Part shown: piece by piece, positions 60,006 to 64,000 of the stretch
How positions within the stretch are numbered: the first letter of the stretch is position 1
Layout of the letters: every line of letters begins with the position of its first letter
NCBI RefSeq assembly: GCF_905475395.1
Contig: NC_058338.1
Span: 37,082,935 to 37,146,934 of the forward strand
DNA from: Chrysoperla carnea
Lineage: Eukaryota; Arthropoda; Insecta; Neuroptera; Chrysopidae
Length of the DNA stretch: 64,000 bases
Direction: 5' to 3'
The notes under the pieces: generated by a model
Databases searched by the model: none
What the model was told of the DNA's origin: nothing
Seen by the model: only the letters and a program-made list of their open reading frames with translations
Made by a program: the position numbers and the translations under genes

Positions 60006-61020
60006 TTTTCATCTTAATTGTTTTTTATGGTACTTTAAAAAGTATACGATATAATTTCTTCAAATTTTTCAGTTACTCGACGATAAATACACCGAATTTC
60101 AATCGCCAATGACTCGGAGAGTATTGACTTTTTGAAATGTGCTTCAATGATACTTTTTGCTTAAATATATATCGATTTCCGTTACCATTTTCAGCCGGTC
60201 CACCCCCGAGAAGGGGTGAGATCGTACAAATTTTTGTTTATCATTTAAGTAAGCTTTAAACAATGCAGTCGAACAGTTTTTATAAAGTTTTCTTAAATGA
60301 TTCTGTATCTTTATAAAAGTAAATGCTAGTGCATCATTTACTTGTTGGGGATAAATCAATTAACAAGCTTGATAATAATAATATCACAATTGTTTTTTCA
60401 TGTCGAACGAACGTTTGTACACTTGTGTAATGTTGATTGTGTATATCTATGTGCAATATTATACTACATTGCATCCTTCGTTAACTTCTTATATCTTCTT
60501 CGCCTGCTTTCAGATTGTCATCTCATTATAAAACCTTATACTAACTATGTTTGTATTCTGTACGTTAATGAAATAGATTCATTATTGTTTGTGACAGTTT
60601 ATTGCTCTCTTGGTACCGTGAAATTTTTGTTTTTGTTTTAGGGGGATTTTATTCTATAATAGAGAAATGAATTTACAGTGCTATTAAAATTGATTAGACA
60701 TATTGGTTGTTATTTTTATTAAGTTTATTAAAAATTGTGACTGCACATCACTGGGAGACTAGATTCTCTGGTATTGACTTGGTCTTGCACATTTAGCCTT
60801 GTTCTTTATCTTGTTTTTTTAAAACCTGGCCTTAGTAACGGCCTTGCACAATAGGTATTAACAAAGCTCAAGAACTCTTCCTCTTCATATTTAATTTCTC
60901 TTTTTAGAACCCAGAAGAGATGAATTTAGTCTTGATCTTAATTCATATAGATAGGGTCTGTGTATGGCTCTTGTCGAAGTGGTACTACATTGTTCTTGGA
61001 ATTGTGCTTGAAAAATTTGC
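60006..61020. other. Gene-free stretch
   Basis: A 72-codon - strand frame (60359-60144) and a 99-codon + frame (60342-60641) show no recognisable domain. A patch at about 60770-60870 repeats CTTGGTCTTG/GGCCTTG words similar in style to 53165-53290. Confidence 0.35.
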
Positions 61021-61896
61021 AACAAAAAAATTCTAAAAATTCGAGAAAACTTTTTTGTTTTGGAATCTGATAAAACTTAGTTTATAAGGTAAATTTGACC
61101 CATAAAACACAAAAATCGGGTTTATTTAACGATTAGGCGAATAGTTTTCGAGAAATCATCAGAAATCAATCCGAGATATCGTTTATCTCAGAAACTGCTC
61201 ACTCAATCGTTAATTGTACTCGATTGTTGAAATTTCTGGGTCAAAATTACCCTATAAACTACGTTTTATCAAATTCCGGACGAAAATTTTTTTTTCGATT
61301 TTCTCGATTTTTTCAAAGAGGTACCCCTTAAAAAAATTCCAAAAATTCGAGAAAACTTTTTTGTTTCGTAATTTGATAAAACTTAGTTTATAAGGTAAAT
61401 TTGACCCATAAAACACAAAAATCGGGTTTATTTAACGGTTAGGCGAATAGTTTTCGAGAAATCATCAGAAATCAATCCGAGATATCGTTTATCTCAGAAA
61501 CTGCTCACTCAATCGTTAAATGAACTCGATTTTTGAAATTTCAGGGTCAAAATTACCCTATAAACTACGTTTTATCAAATTCCGGACGAAAAATTTTTTT
61601 TCGATTTTCTCGATTTTTTCAAGGGGTATCCCTTAAAAAAATGCTAAAAATTCGAGAAAACTTTTTTGTTTCGGAATTTGATAAAACTTAGTTTATAAGG
61701 TTAATTTGACCCATAAAACACAAATATCGGGTTTATTTAACAATTAGGCGAACAGTTTTCGATAAATCATCAAAAATCAATCCGAGATATCGTTTATCTC
61801 AAAAACTGCTCACTCAATCGTTAAATTAACTCGATTTTTTTTTTTTTAATTTTTTGGGTCAAAATTACCCTATAAATTATGTTTTATCAAATTATT
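61021..61896. repeat. Tandem array of three ~305-bp units, each an internal inverted repeat
   Basis: TTCGAGAAAACTTTTTTGTT recurs at about 61040, 61346 and 61651, giving periods of 306 and 305. Units 1 and 2 differ at only a few positions; unit 3 is shorter and more diverged. Within each unit the left arm, with TTTGATAAAACTTAGTTTAT and GGTAAATTTGACCC, is mirrored by the right arm, GGGTCAAAATTACCCTATAA then ACTACGTTTTATCAAATTCC. AACGATTAGGCGAATAG and its inverse-like ACTCAATCGTTA sit nearer the centre. No coding frame. It looks like a short satellite or an expanded foldback element. Confidence 0.9.
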
Positions 61897-62934
61897 ATTA
61901 GAGAGAGAAGTTTTTTTTGTAAATGGTAACAACAATTTAGAAGCATTTATTGACTAAAAATTAACATTTATAACGACTTCTTCATATACCATCATGTAAA
62001 AAGAGCTGTTTTTAATAATTAATTTATCTTAAAACGAATAGAAAATTGACTTAAAATTTATGCAGAAGGAAATTCCTTTTTGCTGGACTTATCAAATCGC
62101 GTTGTTTTCATATCTACAATGATGACAACCATTAGAGCTACTGAAAAGAAATGGTTAGAGTTAAGGAATGTAATGCAAGAATCCTAACCCTTTCTTTTCT
62201 GACGGCCGAATACTTTCCGTTAAAAGAACACTTGGTATTTGTGCCCGACCCTGTATGAGGATTTTATTTTAAGATGTTGTATTTAGATTGTATGATTGAT
62301 CAATACCATTATTAAGTCATTACGTTATTCCGTATATCAGCAATTAATTAAAATGATACTCCATTTGCTTCGGTAATTGATTTCATAATCCAAGCCTTCA
62401 CTCGTAAATAATGATGAATGATAGAAATTTATTAACTTAATACAATAAATTTGTATTGCGATATGTTTTTAATATTTTTTATTGCTTTTAAAACATGAAA
62501 ATCTGTTGGGAATAAAAGAGGAATAAAACTTATAAACAATTGGATATAATACTTATATGTATTATTTTACAGGCTGATCCATTAAATGTCTTTTTTTTTT
62601 ACACTCTAAATGTTTGGCCTACAATGTAACGTTTGTAGCTGATCATTTATTAATTTGTGTGGAAGCTTGTCGAAATTAAGTACGTGGTTTTTCAAAGACG
62701 AAGAATTCGAAAGTAGAGTAGAATACCGCCCGGCGTTGCGTTGAAATAAAATTATGTCTCAAATTTGCATAAATTTATCAAAGTAAAACATCTTGGGAAC
62801 ATGCCTTCCAAAAATTACGCCTCAATTCGAAGTACAAAATTGTGTTTTCTATGAAAATAGCAGATTGAAAATTTTAAGTAGCCATAAGTTGTTAATTTAT
62901 TGATTCTTATTGCATAATAATCATAATAATAATA
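61897..62934. other. Gene-free AT-rich stretch
   Basis: No gene, tRNA or recognisable repeat end is visible here. Confidence 0.35.
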
Positions 62935-63372
62935 AAAGCCTATTTAGCCCACTGGCTGGGAAAAGGCCTCATTTTACAACCGCCATTGGTTTCTATCTAT
63001 CGCTTTCGACGATCATTGACAACCTGCAAAACCGATCAGATCATCACGCTATCTCGTTAATGGACGTTCTCTTCTGATATTACTTTATGGAATCCATTAA
63101 GTCGTACGGATAGTCCACCTGTCATCTGAAAGTCTGGTCATATGTCCCGTCCACCCACCTCCACTTTTGCCTTTTGACACTCACAACTACATCTCTGATT
63201 TTTGTCTTAGACCGAATTCGAGTTGAACTTATTTTGTCGTTAATTTTTATATTGAGTAATTTTCGCTCGATCGACCGTTGACATGTCCTCAGTCTGTTCA
63301 TTTATTTTTTATTCAGGGATAGAGTTTGAGTTCCATACAGAATAACAGGCAGGATACATGTGTCCATTACCT
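62935..63372 (-). pseudogene. Decayed LINE reverse-transcriptase 3' end (non-LTR retrotransposon)
   Basis: The - strand translates, with several stops and at least one frameshift, to fragments in the order expected for the C-terminal end of an insect endonuclease/RT LINE. They are CILPVILYGTQTLSLNKK, RLRTCQRSIERKLLNIKIND, KISSTRIRSKTKIRDVV, KRQKWRW, GHMTRLSDDRWTIRTT, and RPLTRWRDDLIGFAG. The element then ends CCAGCCAGTGGGCTAAATAG and a TTATTATTATT tail. The tail microsatellite and 5' truncation are typical of LINE insertion. The exact clade cannot be fixed from so short a remnant. It is inactive. Confidence 0.75.
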
Positions 63373-64000
63373 TTCATTATAATATCATCCAATAATAATA
63401 TTAAATAAAAAATTTGATCTTCATTTAAGCATGAAGAAATACGATTATTTCATATCGTATACTTCTTGACAAAATTGATTGATGATGGATATTTCTATTC
63501 CTAAGATATTTCTATTTCTAAGATTTTTGAAGATTTAACATTGTTAGCGTGTAGGAAGCCTCCAATGGTTGATTTGTTGATCCAAATTTCATATGAAGGG
63601 GGCTAATCATCATCATTGCGATTCCTGTTCATTGTCCATTCAATCTTAGGAGATTGAGACGTTCAAAATTTGTTTTCTGTTTCTTCAGAGAGTTATTGAA
63701 AATCAATACGACATTTGGTAGATATTAAGTATATTCCTTGCATAATACTATCGAATACTCTTTTAAATAAAAAATTATAACTCCTAAACAATTTGGTTTA
63801 TTTAATATTGTTTTTTAAATTGTGAACTAGGAGAAAATTTAATTCATTTTCGGTACCTGCATGGTAAAATTACAAATGTGAAGTTAATTATAAGCACTTA
63901 TATAGTTAATAATTATAATCTTGGAAAATAAAATACTTAATTTTTTTAAACACGAAAGCATTATTAATTGTTTAAAAATTAAAAAGAAACCAATTATTAA
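63373..64000. other. Gene-free AT-rich window end
   Basis: Nothing recognisable. About 63740-64000 is very AT-rich. Confidence 0.35.

Noticed and set aside
60144-60641. 72-codon - frame and overlapping 99-codon + frame
   Set aside because: No domain, no splice sites that would place them in a gene; they overlap each other on opposite strands.
1-64000. CRISPR arrays, prokaryotic operons or phage modules
   Set aside because: Tandem repeats present are protein-coding, microsatellite or dyad-type; none has the short repeat plus unique spacer layout, and gene structure is eukaryotic.

Overview
The window is a strongly AT-rich piece of an insect nuclear genome. The order of insect cannot be fixed from the sequence alone. 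The evidence is spliced genes with GT-AG introns, a pro-resilin gene (an insect cuticle protein), a eukaryotic tubulin-folding cofactor, and many decayed DNA transposons, Helitron-like elements, a tRNA-derived SINE and a LINE relic. No operons, prokaryotic genes or CRISPR arrays are present.

Layout. (1) 2.6-9.0 kb, + strand: a pro-resilin gene rebuilt here from four exons. A 12-nt first coding exon supplies the start of the signal peptide. Exon 2 encodes an elastic array of 14 SSYGPPG-type repeats. Exon 3 is a chitin-binding RR-2 (Rebers-Riddiford) domain. Exon 4 encodes a second array of 13 YPSGG repeats. The model gives 664 residues with all splice phases consistent, and a TATA box and initiator sit upstream. 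(2) 11.2-16.0 kb, - strand: a seven-exon tubulin-specific chaperone E (TBCE) gene, rebuilt to 524 residues with CAP-Gly, leucine-rich-repeat and ubiquitin-like regions. It converges with resilin, about 2.8 kb apart stop to stop. (3) 16.0-32.4 kb: no gene found; it holds TIR elements (a pogo/Tigger-type MITE among them), a SINE and other repeats. (4) 32.4-33.4 kb: a CpG-rich patch followed by an exon encoding a signal-peptide-like stretch with a phase-1 donor. This is probably the 5' end of a + strand secreted or membrane protein gene whose other exons are not recognisable here. (5) 33.4-64 kb: no convincing exon. If the putative gene is real this is its first long intron, otherwise it is intergenic. 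It contains Helitron-like copies, several TIR elements, a hAT transposase relic, a LINE reverse-transcriptase relic, and a conspicuous tandem array of three ~305-bp units (61.0-61.9 kb), each one itself an inverted repeat.

A dispersed ~0.5-kb repeat, called family A here, occurs at least eight times on both strands between 21 and 60 kb. It carries conserved internal palindromes. Resilin and TBCE have no functional link; they are only neighbours. The most unusual items are the tandem dyad array, the palindrome-bearing family A, and the resilin exon structure, in which skipping the chitin-binding exon would produce an elastic-only truncated protein.
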